A stretch of 64,000 nucleotides of DNA from Fusibacter sp. 3D3 (GTDB lineage Bacteria; Bacillota; Clostridia; Peptostreptococcales; Acidaminobacteraceae), in contig NZ_BDHH01000022.1 in assembly GCF_001748365.1 (NCBI RefSeq), positions 3,023 to 67,022 on the forward strand, read 5' to 3'. The notes under the pieces were generated by a model, which ran no database searches, was not told where the DNA came from, and saw nothing but the letters and a program-made list of their open reading frames with translations. The translations under genes were made by a program, and so were the position numbers. Below are positions 26,779-36,118 of this stretch, one piece after another (within the stretch, counting starts at the first letter, position 1; every line of letters starts with the position of its first letter).

Positions 26779-27645
26779 TTATTTGATTGCGCCACCGATG
26801 GTCATTGCTTTTTCAACTTGATTTGAGAAGAAAATATAGAGTACAACAGTTGGAAAGCTGGCGATGATCATAGCGGCCCCCATAGCACCCCAGTCTGTCG
26901 TAAATTGACCCTGAAAGAACAGAAGACCAAGTGGTAACGTCTTTAAAGCGTTATCTGTAATGAGAATTAGTGCGATCGGAAATTCATTCCAAGCTTGCAA
27001 GAAAGTAAAAATGATCAGTGTGGAGATTGCAGGCTTGAGATTGGGCACAATAATTTTAAAAAAGGTCGTAAATATCCCTGCGCCATCTAAAAATGCCGCT
27101 TCTTCAAGTTCAATGGGAATGCTTCTTAGAAAGCCGTAAAATACCATACTTGAAAAGGCGATGTTAAATGCCGTATAGGGTAGAATTAACGTTAAATAAT
27201 TATTGGAAAGATGCAAGTTTTTAACCAGTACAGCAAGTGGAATTAAGATGGATTGTACTGGAATGAACATCCCGAGAGATACGAACAGTCTAGCGAAGTG
27301 TTGCCCTCTCCAATGCATTCTCGAGGTTGCATATGAAAACATGAGTGAGATTAAAATTGTAAGTGACACTGTACCCAGTGAAACGATGACGCTGTTAAAA
27401 AAATATTTGGGCACATTGTACTCAGAGAGAGCACGCGCATAGTTAACCCACTGAAAGCTCGTCGGAAAGCCAAAGGGATTACTGACAAAAATCTCTTCGT
27501 TTGTCTTTAACGAATAAAAGAGCATCCATATAATCGGATAAAGCGAAATCATGGCGTATAGCCAAAGGCCCATTTTAAAGAGGATATTACCTGTTGTGTT
27601 CTTTCTGGGTTTGCGCAATTGTAGGGTCGTATTTTGCATGGTCAT
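26779..27645 (-). CDS. Sugar ABC transporter permease, MalG type
   Basis: A 288-residue permease with six predicted helices and the EAA-loop motif EEAAFLDGAGIFTTFFKIIVPNLKPA that docks the ATPase. It belongs to the CUT1 carbohydrate-importer group. Together with the upstream MalF-type permease and the binding lipoprotein it would import an alpha-galactoside, judged from the adjacent GH36 gene. No ATPase is encoded here, so a shared MsmK/UgpC-type ATPase elsewhere is expected, which is usual for Firmicutes CUT1 systems. Confidence 0.93.
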   Translation of the reverse strand: MTMQNTTLQLRKPRKNTTGNILFKMGLWLYAMISLYPIIWMLFYSLKTNEEIFVSNPFGFPTSFQWVNYARALSEYNVPKYFFNSVIVSLGTVSLTILISLMFSYATSRMHWRGQHFARLFVSLGMFIPVQSILIPLAVLVKNLHLSNNYLTLILPYTAFNIAFSSMVFYGFLRSIPIELEEAAFLDGAGIFTTFFKIIVPNLKPAISTLIIFTFLQAWNEFPIALILITDNALKTLPLGLLFFQGQFTTDWGAMGAAMIIASFPTVVLYIFFSNQVEKAMTIGGAIK

Positions 27646-27659
27646 ATTTTTAAGCCCTC

Positions 27660-28541
27660 CTAATAGGTAATGCGTTCACGCGCAACTAATTTGTTGATCA
27701 CCAATGTGGCAATGAGACATTCGATCACCAGAAAGGCGGCTGCAGACATACCATAGCCGTATTCATAAGCTCTAAAAGCCGATGAATACATCATATAGGT
27801 CAAGGTGTAAGTAGACGTTCCAGGACCGCCACCCGTCATAATATACATATTCGTAAACGCGTTTAGCCCTCCGGTAACGGATAAAATTAAACAGAATTTA
27901 TAAGTTTCTGAAAGCAGAGGGAGCGTTACTTTGCGGTGTGCTTCCACAGTGGATGCCCCATCAATTTGAGCGGCTTCATAATAATCTTTTGGTATGGATT
28001 TTATGCCAGCAAGGAGCAGTGCAAAGTGATATCCCATATACTGCCAAGCATTGACAAATGCGATGACGTAGATGGACTTATGACGGTCGCTAAGCCAATC
28101 TTGAGCATAATCCATGTGAAGCAGTTCAAAGAGCCTGTTGAGCATCCCGTATTCTGAATTGAACACAGATAGCCATAATTGGCATACGACTGTTATAGAG
28201 AGTACAACTGGGAGAAAGTAAGCAATTCTAAAAAAATTTCTGCCCTTGATTTTAATGTTGGATACTGCAATGGCAAGCACTGTTGCGATGCTGATTTGAA
28301 ATACAGTTATAAAGAGTGAGAAGATGAGCCCATTCTTAATAGACGTTTGAAAAACAGTATCGTCAAATAATCGAATATAGTTGTCTAAACCTATAAATTT
28401 GCCTGTTGATAAGCCGTTCCAAGCGTAAAAGCTCTTGACGAACATTTGCGTTAAAGGGTAAAAAACCATAATAAGAAATAAGAGCAGTGCAGGTGCAACA
28501 AAAACAGCAATTGCCTTTTTGTTCGCAAAATAGCGTTTCAT
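27660..28541 (-). CDS. Sugar ABC transporter permease, MalF type
   Basis: A 293-residue permease with six predicted helices and an EAA loop (YYEAAQIDGASTVEAHRKVTLPLL). The N-terminal region FLIMVFYPLTQMFVKSFYAW is typical of CUT1 MalF/UgpA-like subunits. The start follows AAGGAGG. It lies 74 bp after the binding-protein gene, a gap occupied by a stable hairpin, and 14 bp before the second permease. Substrate is inferred from the alpha-galactosidase at the end of the operon. Confidence 0.93.
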   Translation of the reverse strand: MKRYFANKKAIAVFVAPALLLFLIMVFYPLTQMFVKSFYAWNGLSTGKFIGLDNYIRLFDDTVFQTSIKNGLIFSLFITVFQISIATVLAIAVSNIKIKGRNFFRIAYFLPVVLSITVVCQLWLSVFNSEYGMLNRLFELLHMDYAQDWLSDRHKSIYVIAFVNAWQYMGYHFALLLAGIKSIPKDYYEAAQIDGASTVEAHRKVTLPLLSETYKFCLILSVTGGLNAFTNMYIMTGGGPGTSTYTLTYMMYSSAFRAYEYGYGMSAAAFLVIECLIATLVINKLVARERITY

Positions 28542-28571
28542 AAAGCCTCCTTAGAACTAATGCTCTAGAAT

Positions 28572-28597
28572 AACAGGCGCCTCAATGGGCGCCTGTT
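28572..28597 (-). promoter_or_regulatory. Intercistronic hairpin between binding-protein and permease genes
   Basis: AACAGGCGCC (28572-28581) pairs perfectly with GGCGCCTGTT (28588-28597) around a 6-nt loop. There is no T-run on the minus strand, so it is not a classical terminator. In sugar ABC operons such stems protect the upstream mRNA end or slow transcription, giving more binding protein than permease. Confidence 0.6.
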
Positions 28598-28615
28598 GAA
28601 GTAATCGCTGTAATT

Positions 28616-29968
28616 TTATTGACCATGGATTCTTTCAAGTGATTTATTCATTTCAGTGATAAATTCTTCTGCAGAATAATCTGGTGTTAAAAGGAATTGT
28701 GATTGATCTTCGATTAACACTTTGAATTGTGGATTGGATAATCCCCATGCAAACGCAGTTGTACTTGTGATGTCAGGTAAAACTTCAGAAAGTCTTTCCA
28801 TCATTGGTGGATATGGGTTAACCGGTTCAAGTGATGGATCGATTTTGACAGCGAGTAGGGGGTTGGCACGGTATAAATGTTTTGCTTCACAGTATTTTTC
28901 AGATAAAAAGGCTGCGACTTCTGCGGCTAAATCTTGATGCTCAGAGTATGGTGATACGGCATAGCCCCCTGCAGAGCCCCCACCAGCAAAAGCCATTTTG
29001 GCATCTTGATTTTCACTGAAAGTAGGATAGAACATCCAGTCTACAGTGTCACCTAATTTTTCAGTTGAAGCAGCGATTTCCCATTGACCGTTGATGAACA
29101 TAGCGGCTTTGCCTTCGTAGAAAAGCGCTGCGGCTTGATCATAGTTCATATTCGTTGCCCCATCTGCTAAAAGTCCGATTTCAACCAAGTGATGCAGTCT
29201 TTCAGCGGCTTTTACAAATGCCTCTTCTGTTGCTTTACCTTCACCACTGTCCAATTTTTTTATCCCCTGTGGCTCAAGTCTTGTTGCGAACACATCGAAA
29301 AGTGAAGTTGTGATCCATTTTTCTTTTGCAAAGGCAGCAAGGGGTACGATATCATTTTCATTAAAAGTATGGATGGCGGTTTCAAGTTCTTCATAGGTCT
29401 CAGGCACTTTTACATTATACTGTTTAAAGAGTGCCTTATTGTAATAAATCAAAACGAGTTCATTGCCTGCATACGGGAAAGCATAAGCATGACCATCTTT
29501 GTTCCAAAGTAAGTTTTGTGCGCTTTGGAAAACTTTGTCGCCAAATCCAGTGCTTTTCACATAATCATCTAAAACGAGAATATTGCCCGATTCTTTAAAG
29601 GTTTCGATTTGTGCAGCACCAATTTGAAATATATCTGGCAAATTGCCTGTCGCCGCGTATGATTGTAATTTTTGACCATCATCTTGTGCTTGAATATCGA
29701 GTTCAAGTTTAACGTTTGGATAAACTTTCGCAAGTTCTTCAATTGCATAGTCATATGGAACTTTGGTATCTTCATCCGCATATTGTGCATAGATTTTTAG
29801 TGTAATGACTTCGTCAGAAGCAGTTGCTGGTTCATTGGATGCATTTGTATTGTTTTCAGCGGATGCCGTTGGTGTTTCCTTAGCCTCAGCACATCCTGCA
29901 AGCATAAAAGTCATCAGCACCAAAACCAGCAACAACGACAATGCTTTTTTAAAATTTTGAGTAAACAT
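28616..29968 (-). CDS. Sugar ABC transporter substrate-binding lipoprotein
   Basis: A 450-residue extracellular solute-binding protein (family 1). The N-terminal signal ends in the lipobox LAGC with C26 as the lipidated residue, followed by a low-complexity Ala/Asn/Thr linker. The mature part has YNKALFKQYNVKVPETYEEL and GKAAMFINGQWE, classic family-1 elements. It delivers an oligosaccharide, probably an alpha-galactoside, to the two permeases downstream. The start is preceded by AGGGGG. It probably has its own promoter in the 158-bp gap after the response-regulator gene. Confidence 0.94.
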   Translation of the reverse strand: MFTQNFKKALSLLLVLVLMTFMLAGCAEAKETPTASAENNTNASNEPATASDEVITLKIYAQYADEDTKVPYDYAIEELAKVYPNVKLELDIQAQDDGQKLQSYAATGNLPDIFQIGAAQIETFKESGNILVLDDYVKSTGFGDKVFQSAQNLLWNKDGHAYAFPYAGNELVLIYYNKALFKQYNVKVPETYEELETAIHTFNENDIVPLAAFAKEKWITTSLFDVFATRLEPQGIKKLDSGEGKATEEAFVKAAERLHHLVEIGLLADGATNMNYDQAAALFYEGKAAMFINGQWEIAASTEKLGDTVDWMFYPTFSENQDAKMAFAGGGSAGGYAVSPYSEHQDLAAEVAAFLSEKYCEAKHLYRANPLLAVKIDPSLEPVNPYPPMMERLSEVLPDITSTTAFAWGLSNPQFKVLIEDQSQFLLTPDYSAEEFITEMNKSLERIHGQ

Positions 29969-30126
29969 CTTAATCCCCCTAAGTCATAAATTCGGTAAAG
30001 ATTTAAACATACCGTATCTTTAGTGTAGACAAAAAACGTCCCATAGAGAATGCAATATTCGACACAAATTTGTACTTTTCAAAATAATTTAGTAAAAGTT
30101 TACTCAAATCAAATCAAATATGGGTT
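29969..30126 (-). promoter_or_regulatory. Intergenic region before the binding-protein gene
   Basis: Three inverted repeats stand out: TAAAGAT/ATCTTTA (29996-30002 and 30016-30022), the 10-bp palindrome ACAAATTTGT (30064-30073), and AGTAAA/TTTACT (30091-30104). They are candidates for YesN-type AraC regulator binding or for an end-of-message stem of the regulator gene. No clear promoter or cre site could be fixed by eye. Confidence 0.35.
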
Positions 30127-31692
30127 TTACTTTTTAAATTGACTTGGAGAGGTTCCGTAATATTTTTTAAAAGCGCGACTAAAGTAGCCGGCATCATTGA
30201 AACCAATCTGTTCAGTGATTTCGCTCAATTTTAACGCACTATTTTGAAGCAGTATTTTAGCATGTGTCATACGCACCCTAGTGATGTATTCCGTAATGGT
30301 TATAGTCGTTTCAAGTTTGAACATTTTTCTCAGATAGGTTTCGTTGATGTACTGATTTGTTGCGATATCGGACACGGTTAATGTATTTTCAGAATAATGC
30401 ATATCAATGTATTGTTTTGCCTTTTGAGCAACTTTAAAGGATCGAGATACCTTGTATATAGAGAAATGTGAAATGGTCGATGCGAATAAGCGCTTGATGA
30501 TTTCTCTTTGCTCGTAAATTGTCTCATAACGCGTGATGTTCATGACGATTTCCATATCCTCTTTTAAAACAATTTCAATGCGCTTTCCAGATTGAGTTAT
30601 AAAGGACAGAATCAATGAGATAAAGCCCATAAATACAATCAGTGCATAATTGGAAGAAATGTTTTCTGAAATGAAATTGTCATAGATTGCATCAATTTGC
30701 TTGAGGGCACCCTCAAGATCATTTTCGCGACATTTTCGGATGAGCTGTTCATTGATTTCCACAGAATAAAAGATGTGCTTCTTATTTTCTTCTGGGATTG
30801 TGGCAAAATCAATAACGTCAATTTGAGCGTCGTGAATCGTCATCTTAATGGCGCTTAAGGCTTCCAAATAGCATAGCTTAAGGGTTTTTAATCCCTTGTG
30901 AACACTGCTGATTCCCGTGGCTATTTCATAAGTTAAATATTTATTGAGCAGCGTCGTGATTTTTTGATACTCTGTTTTGACTTTCAGATGAAAAACGTCT
31001 TGATTTAAAGCATCGGTAGTTGCACCGATGAGGATAACGATTCGACCTTCGGCGTCTTTGATAATATGGTGAAAAAGATCAAGCTCAAACATTTGCTTCA
31101 TCAGTTGAGTCACCGCAGAACGCCAAAAGATAAAATCTTCAGGACGGTTCTGATCCTTAAAGGTAGAGATGATGCACAGATATTGATATGAAATGAGTTC
31201 TGGATGATGTATAAGCGATGAAATGTCGTCAGAAGGCGAGGTATGAATGGCAGACTTCAGAATCTCATGGATTTCATCTTCATCTTTATTTTTTATGCGG
31301 AGCCTACTTTCGTATGAAACTTGTAAATTGTCCTTTATCTTCAAAAGTGTCAGAATCAGTTCTTCTTTATCAAAGGGTTTAAGGATATAGTCGCTTACCC
31401 CTAATTTGATAGCCTTCCGCGCATATTCGAATTCACTATAACCCGTGATGAGGACGATGCTCACCTCGGGATATTGATTGACCAATGCTTCTGATAATTC
31501 AAGACCATTCATAAGGGGCATGTTGATATCGGTCAAAACAATGTCGGGGTAGTGATGACTTGCAAGGTCAAGTGCTTCCTTACCATTTTTGGCTTCACAG
31601 CAAATTTCAAATCCATATTGATTCCAGTCTATAGAGGCTTTTAAATAAGCTCTAAAAACGGGGCGATCTTCGACGATCATGATTTTAATCAT
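30127..31692 (-). CDS. YesN-type AraC-family response regulator
   Basis: A 521-residue two-component regulator. The N-terminal receiver has the phosphorylatable D55 in DIVLTDINMPLMNG with acidic residues ED near the start and a K in ILKPFDKEE. A long helical middle domain follows. The C-terminal AraC DNA-binding domain has two helix-turn-helix units ending FNDAGYFSRAFKKYYGTSPSQF. It is the partner of the YesM-type kinase encoded 14 bp upstream and probably activates the alpha-galactoside transport genes next to it in the same direction. The start follows AAAGGAAA. Confidence 0.94.
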   Translation of the reverse strand: MIKIMIVEDRPVFRAYLKASIDWNQYGFEICCEAKNGKEALDLASHHYPDIVLTDINMPLMNGLELSEALVNQYPEVSIVLITGYSEFEYARKAIKLGVSDYILKPFDKEELILTLLKIKDNLQVSYESRLRIKNKDEDEIHEILKSAIHTSPSDDISSLIHHPELISYQYLCIISTFKDQNRPEDFIFWRSAVTQLMKQMFELDLFHHIIKDAEGRIVILIGATTDALNQDVFHLKVKTEYQKITTLLNKYLTYEIATGISSVHKGLKTLKLCYLEALSAIKMTIHDAQIDVIDFATIPEENKKHIFYSVEINEQLIRKCRENDLEGALKQIDAIYDNFISENISSNYALIVFMGFISLILSFITQSGKRIEIVLKEDMEIVMNITRYETIYEQREIIKRLFASTISHFSIYKVSRSFKVAQKAKQYIDMHYSENTLTVSDIATNQYINETYLRKMFKLETTITITEYITRVRMTHAKILLQNSALKLSEITEQIGFNDAGYFSRAFKKYYGTSPSQFKK

Positions 31693-31706
31693 AGATAATT
31701 TCCTTT

Positions 31707-33455
31707 CTACTTTGGAGATTGAAGCGGTAATGTCAATCTGACATGAGTCCCGAGGCCAACTTGAGAGTGGATCTCTAAACGTGCAGAATCACCGTAGCAG
31801 AGCTTGAGGCGATCCACTATAGAATAAATGCCAAAGTGGTCCTTATGCGTTTGATGCGCATAGGTGAGCAGTTCTTTTAAGGTATCACTTTGTATGCCGA
31901 TGCCGTTGTCTATAATCTCAAAGACAATGTTTTGGGTCTCTTTAAACGCCGTTATTTTTAAATGCCCTTTAGCTTGTAGAGGTTTTAAACCATGGTAGAT
32001 AGCATTCTCAACAAGGGGTTGCAAAAGGAGTTTGATCATTTCTTCAGAGGCAATTTCATCTGAAAGTTCAATGCTGTAATCAAATGCATCTTCGTATTGG
32101 AGCTTAAGTAAAAAGAGATACTCTCTTAAAGCCTCTAGTTCTTCTTTTACAGTGACCGTTTCAGAACCATTGCTTAAAGTTTTTCGGTAGAAATCCGCAA
32201 GTGCTTTGATGCCTTTGCGCGTCTCGTTTTTTAATCCGAGTTCATTCATCGCATAGATCGTGTCCAGTGTGTTGTATAAAAAATGAGGTTTGACCTGCTC
32301 TTGCAGTAAAGCGAGCTCGTAAGTTCTTTTTTTCTGTTCTTTTTCTTCGACTTCTATAAGCAATCGCTGAATCTTTTTCGACATTTTATTAAAGGTTTTA
32401 GCAAAAACACCGATCTCGTCTTTTGAATCAATCTCTATTTCAATGTCGAAATTACCGTTGCCAATTGACTTCATCTGTGTAATCATATAATCAAAAGGTT
32501 TTATTATAGTTGTTGAAAAAACATTTGCAATGAGTAATTCGATGAAGATACAGAGGAGCACGATGGATGCCAAAAGAATCAGTGTCGATCGCAAATCTGA
32601 GTTCAAATCGTCAAGGGGTGTACGTGCCATTAAGAACCATTGATCTAGGTGAGGTGCTTTTTCTAAGTGAATGGGAGAAAAGGCGTAAATATAATTTTTA
32701 CCCTCGATCTGCTTTTTCGAGTAACTTTTGCTCAAGGCGGGTGTAAACGTTAAATCAGTAAGCACTTTACGGTTATCGTAAGAGGCTATGATCTGTTTGT
32801 TTTTTATGATCTCGTACTGTATTTTTTGATGATTAAAAGCATTACTGAGCGTATCTTCTTTGACGTTGATTAAGAGATACCCCAGTGTTTTACCACTTTT
32901 AATGTGAATGATTTTTTTCCCAAGTGTTAAAACAGGGACTTCGCTATCTAAGGTGAGATAGTCTCTTTTGCTGATGTCGAACCAGATGCTTTTACCCGTG
33001 GTGATGGCCAGTTCTTTTAGTATGCTTGAAGTATAGAGCTTGGTAAAATTATCATCCATTTGAGCATCTGTGAAGAAGAGTTGGTCATTTTGATTTAGAA
33101 AAGCAATGGCATCCGCTTCGGGATAGACGATCTTAGAACTGTACAGGACTCTGTTCAGATCCATTTCATATTGTATGGGCGTGTAAAGCTCTTTAGAAGC
33201 GTAATCGTCATAAACCGAATTGATATTAAAAGTGATTGCATTCGAACAATTAACCATGTTATTGATGATGGTTTCGATTTGATTTGAAATCAGTGCACTG
33301 TTGTCAAAAATATTTTCAGCAGTTCTTTTTTCTAGAGTTTGTTCGTACATGGAAGCGACAAAAAAAGAAAATAGAACCATTGGAATGATGCTAATGGGTA
33401 AAAAAAAGTAGAGTAATTTTGTTTTTAAAGGTAGATTTTTAAATTTAGAGTTCAT
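31707..33455 (-). CDS. YesM-type sensor histidine kinase
   Basis: A 582-residue membrane kinase. Two membrane helices (about 12-32 and 292-312) enclose an extracellular Cache-like sensor. They are followed by a HAMP linker, a short His_kinase domain with H391 in EQVKPHFLYNTLDTIYAM, and an ATPase domain with LLQPLVENAIYHGLK and IDNGIGIQ. This is the standard YesM layout of carbohydrate-sensing systems. It signals to the adjacent YesN regulator. Its start is only 42 bp from the start of the divergent DUF624 gene, so the promoters of both must overlap. Confidence 0.94.
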   Translation of the reverse strand: MNSKFKNLPLKTKLLYFFLPISIIPMVLFSFFVASMYEQTLEKRTAENIFDNSALISNQIETIINNMVNCSNAITFNINSVYDDYASKELYTPIQYEMDLNRVLYSSKIVYPEADAIAFLNQNDQLFFTDAQMDDNFTKLYTSSILKELAITTGKSIWFDISKRDYLTLDSEVPVLTLGKKIIHIKSGKTLGYLLINVKEDTLSNAFNHQKIQYEIIKNKQIIASYDNRKVLTDLTFTPALSKSYSKKQIEGKNYIYAFSPIHLEKAPHLDQWFLMARTPLDDLNSDLRSTLILLASIVLLCIFIELLIANVFSTTIIKPFDYMITQMKSIGNGNFDIEIEIDSKDEIGVFAKTFNKMSKKIQRLLIEVEEKEQKKRTYELALLQEQVKPHFLYNTLDTIYAMNELGLKNETRKGIKALADFYRKTLSNGSETVTVKEELEALREYLFLLKLQYEDAFDYSIELSDEIASEEMIKLLLQPLVENAIYHGLKPLQAKGHLKITAFKETQNIVFEIIDNGIGIQSDTLKELLTYAHQTHKDHFGIYSIVDRLKLCYGDSARLEIHSQVGLGTHVRLTLPLQSPK

Positions 33456-33497
33456 AATACCTCATTCTAAAATATAAAGTTATATAAGGAGCAAGAC

Positions 33498-34139
33498 ATG
33501 AAAATATTTGATCTGGATAGTCCTTTTTCACAATTTATGACATTGCTGTATGAGTTAATTTTACTCAATATTTATTTTTTAGCAACCACTTTTTTTACTT
33601 TGGGACTTGGAACAGGTGCGGCCATCACGGCGATGATCTACGCCATATACCATGGACTAAGACGTGAAGAGGGGAGTCTTAGACAGCTTTACTTTAAAAG
33701 TTTAAAAATGAATTTTAAACAAGTGACCTTCTACTGGGGGGGCGTTCTGATTATAGCCGCTATTTCTTATTTCAATCTTTTAAATATGGAGGTGCTCAAG
33801 CAACTCAGCTTTGTCTTTGTGGTTTTTCAGTATATCGTTCTCTATGAGCTTATTGTCATCAGTTTGTATTACTTTGGCATACAATCCAAATTGACGATGA
33901 GCAACAAAGATGCTGTAAAAAGTGCATTTATTATGTCGCATAAGCATGTCATGACTTCGATTACCATGATTCTAACACTTTTATTACTCTACATTTTGGG
34001 GCACTATATATCAAGCTTTTTTATTTTGATTATGTTTAGTGCTTGGGCTTATATACTGGAACGCGTTATTTTAGAGCATGTGATCATTGAAAAGTATGTC
34101 AGTGATGAAGTGAGAACAGAACTGAGCATAAAAAAATAA
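33498..34139 (+). CDS. DUF624 (YesL-family) membrane protein
   Basis: A 213-residue membrane protein with five or six predicted helices. The N-terminal pattern DSPFSQFMTLLYELILLNIYFL followed by TLGLGTGAAITAMIYA is typical of the DUF624/YesL family, usually found beside YesMN regulators and CUT1 sugar transporters. Its function is not known. Start after AAGGAG. It is divergent from the YesM gene with a 42-bp gap, and no terminator is evident before the nox promoter. Confidence 0.88.
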   Translation: MKIFDLDSPFSQFMTLLYELILLNIYFLATTFFTLGLGTGAAITAMIYAIYHGLRREEGSLRQLYFKSLKMNFKQVTFYWGGVLIIAAISYFNLLNMEVLKQLSFVFVVFQYIVLYELIVISLYYFGIQSKLTMSNKDAVKSAFIMSHKHVMTSITMILTLLLLYILGHYISSFFILIMFSAWAYILERVILEHVIIEKYVSDEVRTELSIKK

Positions 34140-34215
34140 GCATCATGTAAATACTTTTTTAAGGTCATGTAAATGTTATGAAATTATGAACGTTAAAAAA
34201 ATATCAAAATAGGAC

Positions 34216-34244
34216 TTGAAAAAGGAAGTCAAATCCGATAGAAT
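34216..34244 (+). promoter_or_regulatory. Promoter of the NADH oxidase gene
   Basis: TTGAAA (34216-34221), a 17-bp spacer and TAGAAT (34239-34244). The predicted start falls inside the palindrome that follows. Confidence 0.75.
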
Positions 34245-34267
34245 TAATTTGTAATCATTACAAATTA
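34245..34267. promoter_or_regulatory. PerR/Fur-family operator-like palindrome
   Basis: A perfect 23-bp palindrome around a central C directly abuts the -10 element. Its core TTGTAATCATTACAA (34249-34263) has the 7-1-7 layout of Fur-superfamily boxes and differs from the Bacillus PerR consensus TTATAATNATTATAA at two symmetric positions. A repressor here would block the promoter. PerR is the likeliest family member because the gene controlled is an oxygen-consuming NADH oxidase; Fur or Zur cannot be excluded. Confidence 0.7.
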
Positions 34268-34292
34268 GAATTCAGTTCAATTGGAGGGCATT

Positions 34293-35624
34293 ATGAAAGT
34301 AATCGTAATAGGATGTACTCATGCAGGTACGGCGTCAATTTTAAATATTAAAAAATTACATCCAGAAACAGAAGTAACCGTTTATGAACGCAATAATAAT
34401 ATTTCGTTTTTATCTTGTGGGATTGCACTTTATGTAGCTGGCGTTGTGAAGGATCAGAACGGTCTCTTTTATGCTTCACCAGATCAGCTAAAATCAATGG
34501 GTGTGTCCACTAATATGGAACATGATGTCACTGCAATAGATTTTGATTTAAAGCAAGTCACTGTGAAGAACTTGGTCACAGGAGAAATGTTTATAGATTC
34601 ATATGATAAGTTGGTTTTGACCATGGGGTCTTGGCCGATAGTACCTAAGATTGAGGGTATTGATTTAGAGGGAATTCTGCTTTCTAAAAATTATGATCAT
34701 TCTAATGTCATTATAGAACGTGCTAAAGATGCAAATCACATCACTGTAATTGGAGCAGGCTATATAGGTGTCGAACTTGTAGAGGCATTTGAAATGTTAG
34801 GAAAGAAAGTGACTTTAATAGATGCAATGGATCGCATTATGAGTAAGTACTTGGACCCAGCGTTCACAGATCAAGCTGAAAAGGCATTTACAGATCACGG
34901 TATAAGACTTGCTCTTGGACAATCTGTGGTCAAATTTGAGGGTGAATGTGGCAAAGTGACTAAAGTTGTAACAGATCAAGAGACACATCAAACAGATTTA
35001 GTCATTCTTTGTATTGGCTTTAAACCGAATACTGGACTTGTGGCGGATAAACTTGAAATGCTTCCAAGTGGTGCGATAAAGATTGATGAATACATGAATA
35101 CCAGTCGTGAAGATGTTTTTGCTGCTGGAGATTGTTGTTCTGTGATCTATAATCCTACAGGTGAACATTGTTACATTCCACTTGCAACAAATGCAGTGAG
35201 AATGGGAACACTTGTGGCGAGAAATCTTTTAAAACCAACGACAAAATATCTTGGCACTCAAGGCACGTCTGGCATTAAAATCTATGATTTGGATATTGCT
35301 TCTACAGGAATGACTGAAACAGCTTGTGATACACTTGGAATAGTGGTGAAATCAGTCACCATTAAAGAAAATAACAGACCTGAATTTATGCCATCATATG
35401 ACGAAGCACAGCTCAAATTGGTATACGATGCAACGACACATCGTGTGTTAGGTGGACAGATTCTAGCGCATTCTGATTTGACTCAACAGATGAATACGTT
35501 ATCGGTATGCATTCAGAATAAAATGACCATAGAGGAACTTGCTTTTGTGGACTTTTTTTTCCAACCGCATTACAACAAACCTTGGAATTTACTCAATCAA
35601 GCAGCTTTAGCAGCACTAGAGTAA
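34293..35624 (+). CDS. nox: NADH oxidase, probably water-forming
   Basis: A 443-residue FAD enzyme of the CoA-disulfide reductase/NADH peroxidase/NADH oxidase family. FAD-binding starts at GCTHAGTAS. The single redox cysteine is C42 in SFLSCGIALYV, and the NADH site is GAGYIGVELVEAFE. The sequence follows the lactobacillal H2O-forming NADH oxidase pattern throughout, including GTQGTSG and DFFFQPHYNKPWN near the end. It would reduce O2 to water with NADH, protecting an anaerobe. The frame opens at a TTG at 34281; the ATG at 34293 follows GGAGGG and is preferred. Its own promoter and a PerR-like palindrome lie upstream. Confidence 0.93.
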   Translation: MKVIVIGCTHAGTASILNIKKLHPETEVTVYERNNNISFLSCGIALYVAGVVKDQNGLFYASPDQLKSMGVSTNMEHDVTAIDFDLKQVTVKNLVTGEMFIDSYDKLVLTMGSWPIVPKIEGIDLEGILLSKNYDHSNVIIERAKDANHITVIGAGYIGVELVEAFEMLGKKVTLIDAMDRIMSKYLDPAFTDQAEKAFTDHGIRLALGQSVVKFEGECGKVTKVVTDQETHQTDLVILCIGFKPNTGLVADKLEMLPSGAIKIDEYMNTSREDVFAAGDCCSVIYNPTGEHCYIPLATNAVRMGTLVARNLLKPTTKYLGTQGTSGIKIYDLDIASTGMTETACDTLGIVVKSVTIKENNRPEFMPSYDEAQLKLVYDATTHRVLGGQILAHSDLTQQMNTLSVCIQNKMTIEELAFVDFFFQPHYNKPWNLLNQAALAALE

Positions 35625-35625
35625 T

Positions 35626-36003
35626 TTATGACTTTGAGATCAATTTAATATTTTCAAGCATGCCCAAAAGATAGTTCGAATTGCCGATCTGTATTCGGTT
35701 AAGATTTACAGTACAAAATATAGAATTAGAAAAAACATCTGTATGGATCCAGTTGAAATCCACATGCCCAGTTTGATAGGCCGTATTGATGTATTCATGA
35801 GCTAATGGGGCGGACAGTAGATTGTTTTCTTGATATTCAGGCGAGAAATCAAGAATGGTCTTCCCTATGAGCACATGACCTTCCACTGAAAAAATTTCTG
35901 CCAAAATAGTGTTTATAGCAACAACTCGATGCCTATCCAAAATGACTATGGGTTTATTCAACTGGGAAAATAATGAAACAACATCATCTATTTTTTTAAA
36001 CAT
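35626..36003 (-). CDS. Stand-alone PAS domain protein
   Basis: A 125-residue soluble protein that is essentially one PAS fold: LNKPIVILDRHRVVAINTILAEIFSVEGHVLIGKTILDFSPEYQ, then the beta-strand part ending LGMLENIKLI. No output domain is attached, so it may work as a sensor subunit for another protein. The start follows AAAGGAG. It converges on nox with 1 bp between the stop codons and no terminator there. It is divergent from the AlbA_2 gene by 115 bp. Confidence 0.78.
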   Translation of the reverse strand: MFKKIDDVVSLFSQLNKPIVILDRHRVVAINTILAEIFSVEGHVLIGKTILDFSPEYQENNLLSAPLAHEYINTAYQTGHVDFNWIHTDVFSNSIFCTVNLNRIQIGNSNYLLGMLENIKLISKS

Positions 36004-36118
36004 GTCAAACTCCTTTGGCCTACATAAAACGCATGAAATCTGGTTATTTAGACCCGCTTTATTTATGCCCTTTTTTTATAAAAATAATCTCGTTATGCCA
36101 CAAAATAATGGAGGACGT

